This document shows positions 56,411-64,000 of a DNA stretch of 64,000 nucleotides, piece by piece. The first letter of the stretch is position 1; each line of letters opens with the position of its first letter. The DNA is from an uncultured Treponema sp. (lineage in GTDB: Bacteria; Spirochaetota; Spirochaetia; Treponematales; Treponemataceae): the NCBI GenBank assembly GCA_946186185.1, contig CAMHMJ010000004.1, positions 88,537 through 152,536 of the forward strand. The letters run 5' to 3'. The position numbers and the translations under genes are program-made. A model generated the notes under the pieces. That model ran no database searches. It was not told the DNA's origin and saw nothing but the letters and a program-made list of their open reading frames with translations.

Positions 56411-58372
56411 TTATTTGTCGTCATGAACTTCGTATTCAACGTCGTCGGCGGAGCCTTTGTCGAAGCCTTTTGCACCGGCGCCGGAATCAGAAGAAGCACC
56501 TGCATCTGCACCGGCATCGCCTGCGCCTGCATCTCCGGCACCAGCAGCCTGTGCACCAGAGTTCTTGTATACTTCTTCAGCAAGCTTATATGAAGCCTGT
56601 TTGAGTTCTTCAGTTTTTGCCTTGATGTCAGCAGTGTTGTCAGAAGAAACAGCCTGCTTGAGGGCAGCAATTGCGTCTTCAATCTTCTGCTTGTCAGCGT
56701 CAGAAATCTTGTCGCCGTAATCTTTGATGCTCTTTTCTGTAGCATAGATAAGGCTGTCTGCTTCGTTCTTAGCATCGATTGCTTCGCGCTTTTCTTTATC
56801 TGCAGCAGCGTTTGCTTCAGCATCTTTTACCATCTTTTCGATTTCAGCATCGCTCAAACCAGAAGAAGATGTAATCTGGATGTGCTGCTCTTTACCAGTT
56901 CCCATATCCTTTGCAGATACGTGAACGATACCGTTAGCATCGATGTCGAATGTTACTTCAATCTGTGGTACACCGCGTGGAGCAGAAGGGATTCCAACAA
57001 GGTCAAAATTACCCAGGGTTCGGTTCTGAGCAGCCATTTCGCGTTCACCCTGAAGTACGTGGATGCTTACAGCAGTCTGTCCGTCAGCAGCAGTACTGAA
57101 TACCTGGCTCTTCTTTACAGGGATTGTTGTGTTTCTTGGGATAAGCTTTGTGAATACACCACCAAGAGTTTCGATACCAAGTGAAAGTGGAGTTACGTCC
57201 AGAAGAAGGATGTCTTTTACACCAGCATCTCCGCTAAGAACGGCACCCTGAACTGCTGCACCGATTGCAACTGCTTCATCAGGGTTTACTGCACGGCTTC
57301 CTTCCTTACCGAAAATCTGCTTTACAACTTCCTGTACCTTTGGCATTCGTGAAGAACCACCAACAAGGATAACCTCGTCAATCTTGTCAGAAGAAATACC
57401 AGCATCAGCCAAAGCTTTGCGACAAGGCTCTTTTGTTCTTTCGAGCAGGTCTTCTGTCATCTGTTCAAACTGTGCACGGGTAAGAGTCTTCTGAAGGTTC
57501 TTTGGACCAGTTGCATCAGCAGTGATGAACGGAAGGATAATATCTGTTGAAGTCTGGTTTGAAAGCTGGATTTTAGCATTTTCAGCTGCTTCACGAAGAC
57601 GCTGCATAGCCATTGCATCTCCAGAAAGGTCGATTCCAGTTTCGCACTTGAATTCTTTGAGAAGCCAGTTGATGATTGCGCGGTCCCAGTCGTCTCCACC
57701 AAGGTGAGTATCACCGTTTGTAGATTTTACTTCGTATACACCGTCAGCAAGTTCAAGAATAGAAATATCGAATGTACCACCACCAAGGTCGTAAACAGCG
57801 ATTGTTCTTTCCTTGTCCTGATCCTTTACACCGAATGCAAGAGCAGCGGCTGTAGGTTCGTTGATGATACGCTGAACGTTAAGACCGGCGATTTTACCAG
57901 CGTCCTTTGTAGCCTGACGCTGAGAGTCGTTAAAGTAAGCAGGAACAGTGATAACTGCATCAGTTACTGTTTCTCCAAGATAATCTTCAGCAGTTTTCTT
58001 CATTTTCTGGAGGATGAAAGCAGAGATTTCCTGTGGGCTATATTTTTTTGTTTCGTTTCCCTGTTTGATTTCTACACGGCAGTCTGAACCGTTATCAAGA
58101 ACTGTGTATGGAAGCTTTGTTGCTTCACCCTGGAGTTCGCTGAAGCGGTGACCAATAAGACGCTTTACAGAATATACAGTGTTCTTTGGGTTTGTAATCA
58201 TCTGGTTTTTAGCAGGAGCACCAACAATTCGGTCTCCGTTGTCTTTAAAACCTACGATTGAAGGAGTTGTTCTTCCACCTTCAGAGTTCTGAATTACAAC
58301 TGCTTCACCATTTTCCATTACAGCAACACAAGAGTTTGTTGTTCCCAAGTCAATACCAATAATTTTACCCAT
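56411..58372 (-). CDS. dnaK: Chaperone protein DnaK (Hsp70)
   Basis: 653 residues. The Hsp70 signatures are [16 protein letters not shown] (~4-19), [16 protein letters not shown], and [18 protein letters not shown]. The substrate-binding part has [31 protein letters not shown] and [16 protein letters not shown]. The C-terminal lid ends in a low-complexity Ala/Gly/Asp tail and VEYEVHDDK. It refolds proteins with DnaJ and GrpE. GAGAGGT lies 8 bases before the ATG. It follows grpE at 201 bp of repeat-filled DNA. The high CG-to-codon regularity suggests strong expression, as usual for dnaK. Confidence 0.98.
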   Translation of the reverse strand: MGKIIGIDLGTTNSCVAVMENGEAVVIQNSEGGRTTPSIVGFKDNGDRIVGAPAKNQMITNPKNTVYSVKRLIGHRFSELQGEATKLPYTVLDNGSDCRVEIKQGNETKKYSPQEISAFILQKMKKTAEDYLGETVTDAVITVPAYFNDSQRQATKDAGKIAGLNVQRIINEPTAAALAFGVKDQDKERTIAVYDLGGGTFDISILELADGVYEVKSTNGDTHLGGDDWDRAIINWLLKEFKCETGIDLSGDAMAMQRLREAAENAKIQLSNQTSTDIILPFITADATGPKNLQKTLTRAQFEQMTEDLLERTKEPCRKALADAGISSDKIDEVILVGGSSRMPKVQEVVKQIFGKEGSRAVNPDEAVAIGAAVQGAVLSGDAGVKDILLLDVTPLSLGIETLGGVFTKLIPRNTTIPVKKSQVFSTAADGQTAVSIHVLQGEREMAAQNRTLGNFDLVGIPSAPRGVPQIEVTFDIDANGIVHVSAKDMGTGKEQHIQITSSSGLSDAEIEKMVKDAEANAAADKEKREAIDAKNEADSLIYATEKSIKDYGDKISDADKQKIEDAIAALKQAVSSDNTADIKAKTEELKQASYKLAEEVYKNSGAQAAGAGDAGAGDAGADAGASSDSGAGAKGFDKGSADDVEYEVHDDK

Positions 58373-58402
58373 TTTATATACCTCTCAATATAGACAATTT
58401 AA

Positions 58403-58465
58403 AGGGGCGCCTGCCCCTCGGCCGCACTTTGTTGCGGCCTACCCCCTCGCCTAAGGGCTCCGCCC
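58403..58465. repeat. GCCT-hairpin intergenic repeat (copy 2)
   Basis: AGGGGC/GCCCCT with loop GCCT (58403-58418) is followed by CGGCC, TTGTTGCGGCCTACCCC and GGGCTCCGCCC, the same order of blocks as at 28277-28365. It lies in the 201-bp gap between dnaK and grpE. Confidence 0.6.
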
Positions 58466-58500
58466 TTAAAATCCCGTTTTAGTTCGATTTCGGCACGCAA

Positions 58501-58539
58501 GGCGGACAAGCTAAAAATTGCTTTCGCAATTTTTTTAAC
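58501..58539. repeat. 39-bp hairpin repeat (copy 2)
   Basis: The reverse complement of 13346-13384 with 35 of 39 identical bases, including the AAAATTGC/GCAATTTT stem and GAAA loop (as read on the minus strand). Confidence 0.7.
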
Positions 58540-58573
58540 GCTTTCCGATTAATCAGTGCCCGCCAGCGGCATT

Positions 58574-59161
58574 TTAGTTCTTCGGAACTTTTACCATTAC
58601 CTTAGCGTGGCGGATAATTCTGTCGTGAAGCTTGTAGCCCTTCATATAAACCTGAAGCAAAGTTTCTTTCTTTGCTTTTTCGTCTTCTGTACGGCCGATT
58701 GCTTCGTGCAGTTCCGGATTAAATTCATCGCCCTCTTTTCCAAAGCTTGAAAGACCATATTTGTCTTCCAGCATTTTTACAAGAGCTTTGTTTATCATCT
58801 TTACGCCGTCTGCAATTGATTTTGCATCCTTTGCGTCTTTTGCCGCATCAATTGTGCGGTCAAAATTATCCAGACTTTCAAGCAAGTCGCTCAAAAGAGA
58901 AGCGTTTGCATAAGCTACAGCTTCTTCTTTCTGCTGCTTCATGCGCTTTCGCCAGTTGTCATTTTCAGCAGCCTTGTAGAGCATCTGCTTTTTCAGTTCT
59001 TCAATCTGACCTTCAAGTTCTTTAATTTTCTCTTCAGGAGATACAGTTTTTTCTTCAGCCGCAGCCTGTTCAGCACCTTCCTGTGCTTTTTCTTCTGCTG
59101 CGTTCTGAGCTTCTTTCTCATCCTGAGATTCTGTGTTTTCGTTCTTTGTTTCTTCCGACAT
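58574..59161 (-). CDS. grpE: Nucleotide exchange factor GrpE
   Basis: 195 residues. The N-terminal ~55 residues are a Glu/Ala-rich acidic extension, then the long dimer coiled coil (KIKELEGQIEELKKQMLYKA, NDNWRKRMKQQKEEAVAYAN). The C-terminal beta domain has FNPELHEAIGRTEDEK, GYKLHDRIIRHAKVMVKVP. GrpE releases ADP from DnaK. AAAGGA precedes the ATG. It is the first gene of the grpE-dnaK-dnaJ set; hrcA, which often comes first, is absent here and no CIRCE operator was found upstream. Confidence 0.96.
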   Translation of the reverse strand: MSEETKNENTESQDEKEAQNAAEEKAQEGAEQAAAEEKTVSPEEKIKELEGQIEELKKQMLYKAAENDNWRKRMKQQKEEAVAYANASLLSDLLESLDNFDRTIDAAKDAKDAKSIADGVKMINKALVKMLEDKYGLSSFGKEGDEFNPELHEAIGRTEDEKAKKETLLQVYMKGYKLHDRIIRHAKVMVKVPKN

Positions 59162-59191
59162 CTAATTGTCCTTTTTCTTTGTTCTACTATA

Positions 59192-59221
59192 AAAATACTA
59201 ATTTTATAATTCAATCGTCAA
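59192..59221 (-). promoter_or_regulatory. Putative sigma-70-type promoter of grpE
   Basis: TTGACG (59221-59216) and TATTTT (59197-59192) on the minus strand are 18 bp apart, about 30 bp before the grpE ATG. An alternative -10 is TATAGT at 59190-59185. Confidence 0.45.
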
Positions 59222-59263
59222 TAAAAAAATAAAAAAAATTGCAATTTTTTTTAAATTTATCTC

Positions 59264-59470
59264 TAATTTCGAGGTTATGAAATATGCATCAAAAATTGGC
59301 TACCGGTCGCGTCCTGCGGGTCAAAACCGCGCGCTAGCGCGCTAAACGCTGTTTGTGGCAAGGGAACTTTATTAATTGCCGCTTGCGCGGCAACCACAAA
59401 CAGAGTTTTTTTGCCCGCATGCCGCTTCCCTTCCGCCAATTTTTGATTATAGTTTTCAACCTCGAAATTA
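59264..59470. repeat. Palindromic intergenic element, AAAAATTGGC family (upstream of grpE)
   Basis: Perfect 13-bp outer arms TAATTTCGAGGTT (59264-59276) and AACCTCGAAATTA (59458-59470); perfect inner ends CAAAAATTGGC (59290-59300) and GCCAATTTTTG (59435-59445). Inside, GCGCGCTAGCGCGC and TTTGTGGC/GCCACAAA hairpins. Confidence 0.9.
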
Positions 59471-59641
59471 AGACTATTTTCCAAACAGGAACCCCGCTTA
59501 CGCCAATTTTTGATTATACTTTTCAAACTCGAAATTACAGTTAATTCAAAACAGACTCTCTTTGCCACAAACAGAGTTTTTTTGCCCGCATGCCGCTTCC
59601 CTCCCGCCAATTTTTGATTATACTTTTCAAACTCGAAATTA
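59471..59641. repeat. Two tandem partial right ends of the AAAAATTGGC element
   Basis: GCCAATTTTTG at 59502-59512 and 59606-59616, each followed by GATTATACTTTTC and the outer arm AAACTCGAAATTA (59525-59537, 59629-59641). The first also carries the CAAACAGGAACCCC block seen inverted at 13441; the second carries the CCACAAACAGAG core. The repeat tract ends 23 bp before the pseudouridine synthase stop codon. Confidence 0.85.
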
Positions 59642-59663
59642 AAGATAATTCAAAACTGAATAG

Positions 59664-60707
59664 TTAAAATGGGAGTGGGGCGTTTGCGGTGATTGTTTCT
59701 CCGGTTACGGGGTGCTTGAAGGAAAGGAGGCTGGCATGCAGATAAATGCGCTCTTCTGCTTCGCCGCCGTACAGGGTGTCTCCTAAAATCGGGAGGCCTT
59801 TTGAGCTCAGATGTACACGGATCTGATGGGTGCGGCCGGTAAAAAGGTTTGCCTGCACTCGGAAACACTTTCTACTATTTATAGTACATTCTTCCAGAAC
59901 CTTAAAGTCTGTCTTTGAATACAGGGCGCCATCTCCTCTTCCGGCGGGAGTTTTATAGAGCTCCCATTTTGCAGCCTGAGTTTTGGAGCTTGAGCGTGAC
60001 ATATAGCCTTCAACAGTAAAAGTATCTCCTGTTTTCAAACTGCCGCGACCGACTGTCTGTTTACCGGTCACCTGAGAATTACTCTGAGTGCACAGTGCCT
60101 GGTAGATTTTTGTAAAATCGTGCTTTTCAAACATTTCGCTGATTGCCTTGTTCACAGTTCTCTGTTTTGTAAAAAGAATGGCGCCGCTTGTGTCCCGGTC
60201 AAGACGATGCATGATTCCGGCATAGGGCGGATTTCGCAAGGCAGGATTTTTCTTCCATAAATAACGCACCACCGCCGCATGAAGATTATCACGTTTTTCG
60301 TCCCCGACGATTGTTTTTTCAGTAGGAAAATGAGCGGGCTTATTTACGATTATCAGGTATTCGTCCTCAAAAAGCACATCCTCCGGGCGGACATCATAGG
60401 AAATATCCTCCGGCTGCTTTTCAAAAAAGAACTTTTCTTCATCAAACTGAACGGTTACATTGCTTTTTCCACGGAGCTCAAAAGCCGGTCGAACCACCTG
60501 CCTTCCGTTCACACTGACAGAACCGCTTATAATAAGACGCCGGATTTTGGAATTACTGAGGACAGGGTTTTCTGGGCGCCCTTCAGACTTTCCAGAAGCA
60601 TCGCTTTCCGCCTTCGCACTTCCGGCGCCCTTCACCTTCAGAGGAAGCTCCCGGCGCAGAAATTCATCCAGTCGTATTTTTTCCGATGTAGAAAAATTGT
60701 AAATCAA
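59664..60707 (-). CDS. RluA-family 23S rRNA pseudouridine synthase
   Basis: 347 residues with a TTG start at 60707 (GGAGAAAAAATC just upstream; no ATG fits). The N-terminal S4 RNA-binding domain (SEKIRLDEFLRRELP, RLIISGSVSVNGRQVVRPAF) carries an inserted Gly/Ala/Ser segment (~28-45). The catalytic domain has the RluA signature MHRLDRDTSGAILFTK with the nucleophilic Asp, then FTGRTHQIRVHLSSKGLPILGD and LHASLLSFKHPVTGE. It isomerises uridines in 23S rRNA; which ones (RluC or RluD type) cannot be told. It is upstream of the grpE cluster on the same strand, separated by 500 bp of repeats. Confidence 0.92.
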   Translation of the reverse strand: MIYNFSTSEKIRLDEFLRRELPLKVKGAGSAKAESDASGKSEGRPENPVLSNSKIRRLIISGSVSVNGRQVVRPAFELRGKSNVTVQFDEEKFFFEKQPEDISYDVRPEDVLFEDEYLIIVNKPAHFPTEKTIVGDEKRDNLHAAVVRYLWKKNPALRNPPYAGIMHRLDRDTSGAILFTKQRTVNKAISEMFEKHDFTKIYQALCTQSNSQVTGKQTVGRGSLKTGDTFTVEGYMSRSSSKTQAAKWELYKTPAGRGDGALYSKTDFKVLEECTINSRKCFRVQANLFTGRTHQIRVHLSSKGLPILGDTLYGGEAEERIYLHASLLSFKHPVTGETITANAPLPF

Positions 60708-60804
60708 GATTTTTTCTCCCTGTATTCCGCTAAACTCCAGCCGGATTTGAATTTAAACTTCCAAACCCGAAAGACAGGCCAATCAGCAATTTCCAGAGCG
60801 GTTT

Positions 60805-61920
60805 CTAGCAGATTTTATAGTCCGGGTCACCGTCAGCGTTCAGAAAAATCTGAACCGTGCTGTGCTCCATGCAGACATCGTTGGCAAAAGAAACAATATC
60901 CATGCTTTCCGGACTCAGAAGATCGTCCGGATTGTAGTCCGTCTCAATTGTAGACTCTTCCCCTTCACTCACAAGACGGCTGAAAGCGCCGTTCAGTTTT
61001 ACAATGTCGTTTACTGCGCTAAGAAGCTGTCCCTTGTGTTTTTCTTCCAGCTTCATATCAAGGAACAGAACCTGCATTTTTTCAATATTGATGTGGGCTT
61101 CCTCTTCCGGGATATAGCCGCTTTTAAAATCGCAGTTATTCACCCGCTGCCATTCGGCAAAATCCGCAAAAAATGCGCTTGCCTGAATGCGCAATGCCGC
61201 CAGAACAGAATTGAACCAGCCCACAGCGCGCCCCGCCGAGTAGAAAGTCCGGCAGGCAAAGGCCATATCCCGGGCAAAGCGGATATCCTGGGCCGAAAAA
61301 GTACCGGAAACAACCGGAGAAAAATCAAATGAACATTTGGACTGCGTAGCACCTGCGGAATTCCCGCCATCTGCACCAGCATCTGCTTCAAGCTGAGGAA
61401 AATCGATATGATTCGGGTACTGGGCAATGGTAAAATCAAGCCGTTCACGGAAGGCCTTAAGGGAATCAGCAAAACCAGCGTTACCAGCGCTTGCACCGGA
61501 GAACACCGTTTTGTTTTTTGAAGTAACACCGCCTGCCGTCACACCCGCAGCCCCCACAGCAGGGCACGCGTAATACAGGTTCACCCCAAAAACAAGCCCC
61601 GCCTGATTCAAAAGGGCACATTTTTTTGCGTAAAGCTTTTTGTCAAAGCCCCGGCTGGCAAGTTCAAAATCCATTTCAATACTGCAGTGGATATTGCACA
61701 GGGCGCGAACAACTTCCATATCTATAATAGAAGGAAGAATTTTAATGGAAACAAAAACATCCGGAGCATCCCGCTGAACAGCCTTCAAAAAGCTTAAAAG
61801 CCGCGGCTTATCCCGGGAAATAACCGTATCGTGTACAGTGAGCTCAGTAATCCCGTTTTCGCGGCATTTTTTCAGCTGCTTTTCAAGCTCTTCACTCGTA
61901 AACGAAAACTGTTTTTCCAT
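60805..61920 (-). CDS. Radical-SAM-like TIM-barrel protein lacking the CxxxCxxC motif
   Basis: 371 residues, not a family I can name. The first ~125 residues read like the middle strands of a radical SAM barrel: GITELTVHDTVISRDKPRLL, FLKAVQRDAPDVFVSIKILP, DMEVVRALCNIHCSIEMDFE, VFGVNLYYACP. The CxxxCxxC motif that should come first is absent, and the start (MEKQFSFTSEELEKQLKKCR, GGGGGT upstream) leaves no room for it. A Gly/Ala-rich insert lies at ~125-145. The second half has ACRTFYSAGRAVGWFNSVLA and ends DPDYKIC. It may be a degenerate barrel with a non-catalytic or binding role; confidence in the fold is moderate. Confidence 0.5.
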   Translation of the reverse strand: MEKQFSFTSEELEKQLKKCRENGITELTVHDTVISRDKPRLLSFLKAVQRDAPDVFVSIKILPSIIDMEVVRALCNIHCSIEMDFELASRGFDKKLYAKKCALLNQAGLVFGVNLYYACPAVGAAGVTAGGVTSKNKTVFSGASAGNAGFADSLKAFRERLDFTIAQYPNHIDFPQLEADAGADGGNSAGATQSKCSFDFSPVVSGTFSAQDIRFARDMAFACRTFYSAGRAVGWFNSVLAALRIQASAFFADFAEWQRVNNCDFKSGYIPEEEAHINIEKMQVLFLDMKLEEKHKGQLLSAVNDIVKLNGAFSRLVSEGEESTIETDYNPDDLLSPESMDIVSFANDVCMEHSTVQIFLNADGDPDYKIC

Positions 61921-61972
61921 TTTAACCCCCGGATAATCAGTATAAGCAGAAGTCGCCTGCTTTCCAAAACTC

Positions 61973-62002
61973 TATAAAAAAGCCCGTCTTCAAGGCGGGC
62001 TT
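61973..62002 (-). terminator. Rho-independent terminator of the apt-asnA operon
   Basis: On the minus strand AAGCCCGCCT/AGACGGGCTT (62002-61980, loop TGA, one wobble pair) is followed by TTTTTTAT, 10 bp after asnA. Confidence 0.85.
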
Positions 62003-62012
62003 AAAACAAATT

Positions 62013-63029
62013 CTACAGCAGCGTAATTCCTTTTTCTTCGCAGGCCTTTCGCTCTGCTTCCGGCCATACAGAAACCTGAGTTTCACCGATATGGGCCTTT
62101 CTAAGGAAGAACATACAAAGCCGGGACTGACCGATACCGCCTCCCAGAGTCTGGGTAAGCTCACCGTTCAACAGCTTTTTGTGGAACGGCAGTTCAGCAC
62201 GCTCAGGGCAGCCACGCTCTTCAAGCTGTTTTTTAAGGCTTTCAGGGCTTACGCGGATACCCATTGAACTGAGCTCAAAGGCGCGGTTCAAAACCGGGTT
62301 CCATACAAGAAGGTCACCGTTCAAGCCTGTGTGGCCGTCGCCGCTTTCAGTAATCCAGTCATCATAGTCAGGTGCACGGCCATCATGGATTGTACCGTCT
62401 GGCAGTTTTCCGCCGATACCCACGATGAAAACAGCACCGTATTCCTTACAAACTGCATCTTCCCTTTCTTTTGGAGAAAGTTTTGGATATTTTCTCTGCA
62501 AATCGTCAGAATAAACAATCTTAATTGAATCAGGAAGAATAGGCTTAATCTGAGGATAGCGGTCGTAGATAAAGAATTCTGTTCTCTTCAGACAGCTGTA
62601 AACCTTTTTTACAATGTCGATAAGGTAAAAAACAGTTCTGTCCTTTTCGTCGATAGCCATACACCAGTCCCACTGGTCAACATAGATTGAATGAATGTTG
62701 TCGATGGTGTCATCCGGACGGATAGCGTTCATATCGGTATAGATACCAAAACCAGGAGTGAGTCCCATTTCGGTAACCTTTACGCGCTTCCACTTTGCAA
62801 GGGACTGAACAATTTCCATTTTCTGGCCACCCATATTTCCTACTTCAAAGGAAACTGGACGCTCAACACCGTTCAAATCGTCGTTCAAACCGCTTCCACA
62901 AGGAACAAAAAGAGGAGCAGTAACGCGGGTCAAATCCAGTTCAGTAGAAAGAGTGAGCTGGAAGAAGTCTTTTATTGCTACAATTGCATGTTCAGTTTCT
63001 TTAGGACCCAAAATTGATTTATATTTCAT
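62013..63029 (-). CDS. asnA: Aspartate-ammonia ligase (AsnA-type asparagine synthetase)
   Basis: 338 residues, the normal length. AsnA segments run throughout: KETEHAIVAIKDFFQLTLST, LTRVTAPLFVPCGSGLNDDL, VSFEVGNMGGQKMEIVQSLA, AIRPDDTIDNIHSIYVDQWD, FIVGIGGKLPDGTIHDGRAP and LGGGIGQSRLCMFFLRKAHI. The enzyme is built like a class II tRNA synthetase core and makes asparagine from aspartate, ammonia and ATP. The stop codon of apt lies 5 bases before the asnA ATG, and the asnA ribosome site GGAGA is inside the end of apt, so the two are coupled. A terminator follows. Confidence 0.97.
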   Translation of the reverse strand: MKYKSILGPKETEHAIVAIKDFFQLTLSTELDLTRVTAPLFVPCGSGLNDDLNGVERPVSFEVGNMGGQKMEIVQSLAKWKRVKVTEMGLTPGFGIYTDMNAIRPDDTIDNIHSIYVDQWDWCMAIDEKDRTVFYLIDIVKKVYSCLKRTEFFIYDRYPQIKPILPDSIKIVYSDDLQRKYPKLSPKEREDAVCKEYGAVFIVGIGGKLPDGTIHDGRAPDYDDWITESGDGHTGLNGDLLVWNPVLNRAFELSSMGIRVSPESLKKQLEERGCPERAELPFHKKLLNGELTQTLGGGIGQSRLCMFFLRKAHIGETQVSVWPEAERKACEEKGITLL

Positions 63030-63034
63030 TTGAA

Positions 63035-63565
63035 TTATTCTCCATCGTAATTAATAAGCGTAGTAACCTTCACCGGGGCAAGCACTTTTTCATAATTTAA
63101 AAACGGTAAGCCGATAATTCCAAAGAACTCGCTTACCTCAGCGCCTCCCATCTCAAGAAGTTTTTTTGAAGCTTCCAGTGTTCCACCTGTGGCAATCAGA
63201 TCATCTGCCACAAGATATTTTTTTCCAGCCTGAATGTCAGACTTGTGAACTTCGATTTCAGCAGTTCCGTATTCAAGGGCGTAGGCACAGCGGTAAACAT
63301 CACCAGGGAGTTTTCCCTTTTTTCGGATTAAAACGAGAGGAATTCCAAGGCGTTCTGCCAGAGGTGCGGCAAGAATAAAACCCCGGGATTCGATGCCACA
63401 GACGCCGTCAAGCTTTTTGTCCTTGTACAGCTCAACCATCTTATCAACAATAAAACCAAAGCATTCCGGATTTGTAAAAATACTGGTTACATCATAAAAA
63501 AGGATTCCCGGCTTAGGAAAATCCGGAACCCGTCTGATACATTTATCAAGTTCTTCTGTGGTCAT
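63035..63565 (-). CDS. apt: Adenine phosphoribosyltransferase
   Basis: 176 residues. FPKPGILFYDVTSIFTNPECFGFIVD, CGIESRGFILAAPLAERLGI, RKKGKLPGDVYR and the PRPP-binding loop YLVADDLIATGGTLEASKKLLE match APRT end to end. It turns adenine plus PRPP into AMP. It is first in an operon with asnA. TAAAAT lies 8 bases before the ATG with no ribosome binding site, so the message may be leaderless. It follows the tpiA terminator on the same strand. Confidence 0.97.
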   Translation of the reverse strand: MTTEELDKCIRRVPDFPKPGILFYDVTSIFTNPECFGFIVDKMVELYKDKKLDGVCGIESRGFILAAPLAERLGIPLVLIRKKGKLPGDVYRCAYALEYGTAEIEVHKSDIQAGKKYLVADDLIATGGTLEASKKLLEMGGAEVSEFFGIIGLPFLNYEKVLAPVKVTTLINYDGE

Positions 63566-63573
63566 AACGATTT

Positions 63574-63579
63574 ATTTTA
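63574..63579 (-). promoter_or_regulatory. -10 box 8 bases before the apt start codon
   Basis: TAAAAT (63579-63574, minus strand) then AAATCGTT and the ATG. There is no ribosome binding site. Confidence 0.35.
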
Positions 63580-63656
63580 GTACGATTTTGAGGGATTTTC
63601 AACAGATTTTTTTGAAGTGATTTTTATGAAGTGCAGGCAAAATTCTCGACAAAAAA

Positions 63657-63690
63657 GAAAAAAAAGCGCCGCACTTCAAAAGTACGGCGC
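63657..63690 (-). terminator. Rho-independent terminator of tpiA
   Basis: On the minus strand GCGCCGTACT/AGTGCGGCGC (63690-63666, loop TTTGA, one mismatch) is followed by about nine T. Confidence 0.9.
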
Positions 63691-63713
63691 CTATCTATCA
63701 ATCTTGAGTAAAA

Positions 63714-64000
63714 TTACAATACGCAGATTGGAACGAATGTTTCAGCCTTCAAAGAAGCACCACCGATAAGACCACCGTCGATATCTGGCTGAGCGAGGAG
63801 CTCTGGTGCGTTAGAAGCTTTCATAGATCCACCGTACTGGATGATTACTTCGTCAGCAACTTTCTGGTTGTAGAGTTTTGCAATGTAACCACGGATAAAC
63901 TTGTGGATTGCCTGAGCATCATCTGGAGTTGCAGTTTTACCAGTTCCGATAGCCCAAACTGGTTCGTAAGCGATTGTTACGTTCTTCATCTGTTCTTCTG
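63714..64000 (-). CDS. tpiA: Triose-phosphate isomerase, C-terminal part (cut by window edge)
   Basis: 95 codons to the stop at 63714; the frame runs off the window end (…EEQMKNV before the first visible Met), so ~60 percent of the protein lies outside. [20 protein letters not shown] contains the catalytic Glu and the flexible loop 6 (WAIGTGKTA). [19 protein letters not shown] and [15 protein letters not shown] form the phosphate-binding end. The enzyme interconverts dihydroxyacetone phosphate and glyceraldehyde 3-phosphate. A strong terminator follows. Confidence 0.96.
   Translation of the reverse strand, partial: EEQMKNVTIAYEPVWAIGTGKTATPDDAQAIHKFIRGYIAKLYNQKVADEVIIQYGGSMKASNAPELLAQPDIDGGLIGGASLKAETFVPICVL

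Noticed and set aside
59162..59263. CIRCE heat-shock operator upstream of grpE
   Set aside because: Looked for TTAGCACTC/GAGTGCTAA with 9-bp spacing; nothing similar is present.

Overview
The window reads as chromosomal DNA of a spirochaete, most likely a gut, rumen or oral Treponema. The assignment rests on many large lipoproteins with spirochaete-style relaxed lipoboxes, a TIGR02757 protein, a DUF1846 protein, a group B [FeFe] hydrogenase, AsnA-type asparagine synthetase, and a 7TM sensor fused to a SpoIIE phosphatase. It is inferred from gene content; no rRNA, tRNA, CRISPR array or complete insertion sequence was seen. Almost every gene lies on the minus strand.

Layout. 1-9.4 kb: PrsW-like protease (cut by the window edge), SlyD-like prolyl isomerase, NifU-like protein, a stand-alone methionine-synthase activation domain (plus strand), an OmpA lipid/peptidoglycan-type protein, TIGR02757, DUF1846, a small rubredoxin gene, an [FeFe] hydrogenase and a RES/Xre toxin-antitoxin pair with a two-site operator. 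9.5-13.3 kb: an MIO-type aromatic amino acid ammonia-lyase and a PAP2 phosphatase/HAD lipoprotein pair. 13.5-24.2 kb: a likely operon of a 7TM SpoIIE phosphatase, a beta-barrel outer membrane protein and two giant lipoproteins. One of these carries what looks like an anthrax-protective-antigen/binary-toxin-B pore module between calcium-binding repeats; the other is a duplicated ~500-residue unit. 24.6-26.8 kb: a 5'-nucleotidase lipoprotein and the 3' remnant of a chemotaxis receptor gene.

26.9-38.6 kb: three genes resembling the aryl-polyene ApeP-ApeQ-ApeR trio (hotdog dehydratase, ketoreductase, ketosynthase) in that order, split between reductase and synthase by a complete AT-rich type I restriction-modification island (hsdM, hsdS, a DUF4143 ATPase, a DUF3800 protein, hsdR). 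The ATPase is preceded by three 12-bp operator-like repeats spaced at exactly 25 bp. 38.7-54.7 kb: a long RarA-type AAA+ fusion, a family 2 glycosyltransferase, an operon of three giant lipoproteins, an Rpn-family nuclease/transposase, and another lipoprotein. 54.9-64 kb: dnaJ, dnaK and grpE (transcribed grpE-dnaK-dnaJ), an RluA-type pseudouridine synthase, a radical-SAM-like protein lacking the cluster motif, asnA and apt, and the 3' end of tpiA.

Two themes cross the whole window. First, the intergenic gaps are filled by several families of palindromic repeats. The main one has inner ends CAAAAATTGGC/GCCAATTTTTG and outer arms whose sequence differs between copies but stays complementary within each copy. 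Second, several genes have a perfect or near-perfect -10 box only 6-10 bases before the start codon and no ribosome binding site, which implies leaderless transcripts.
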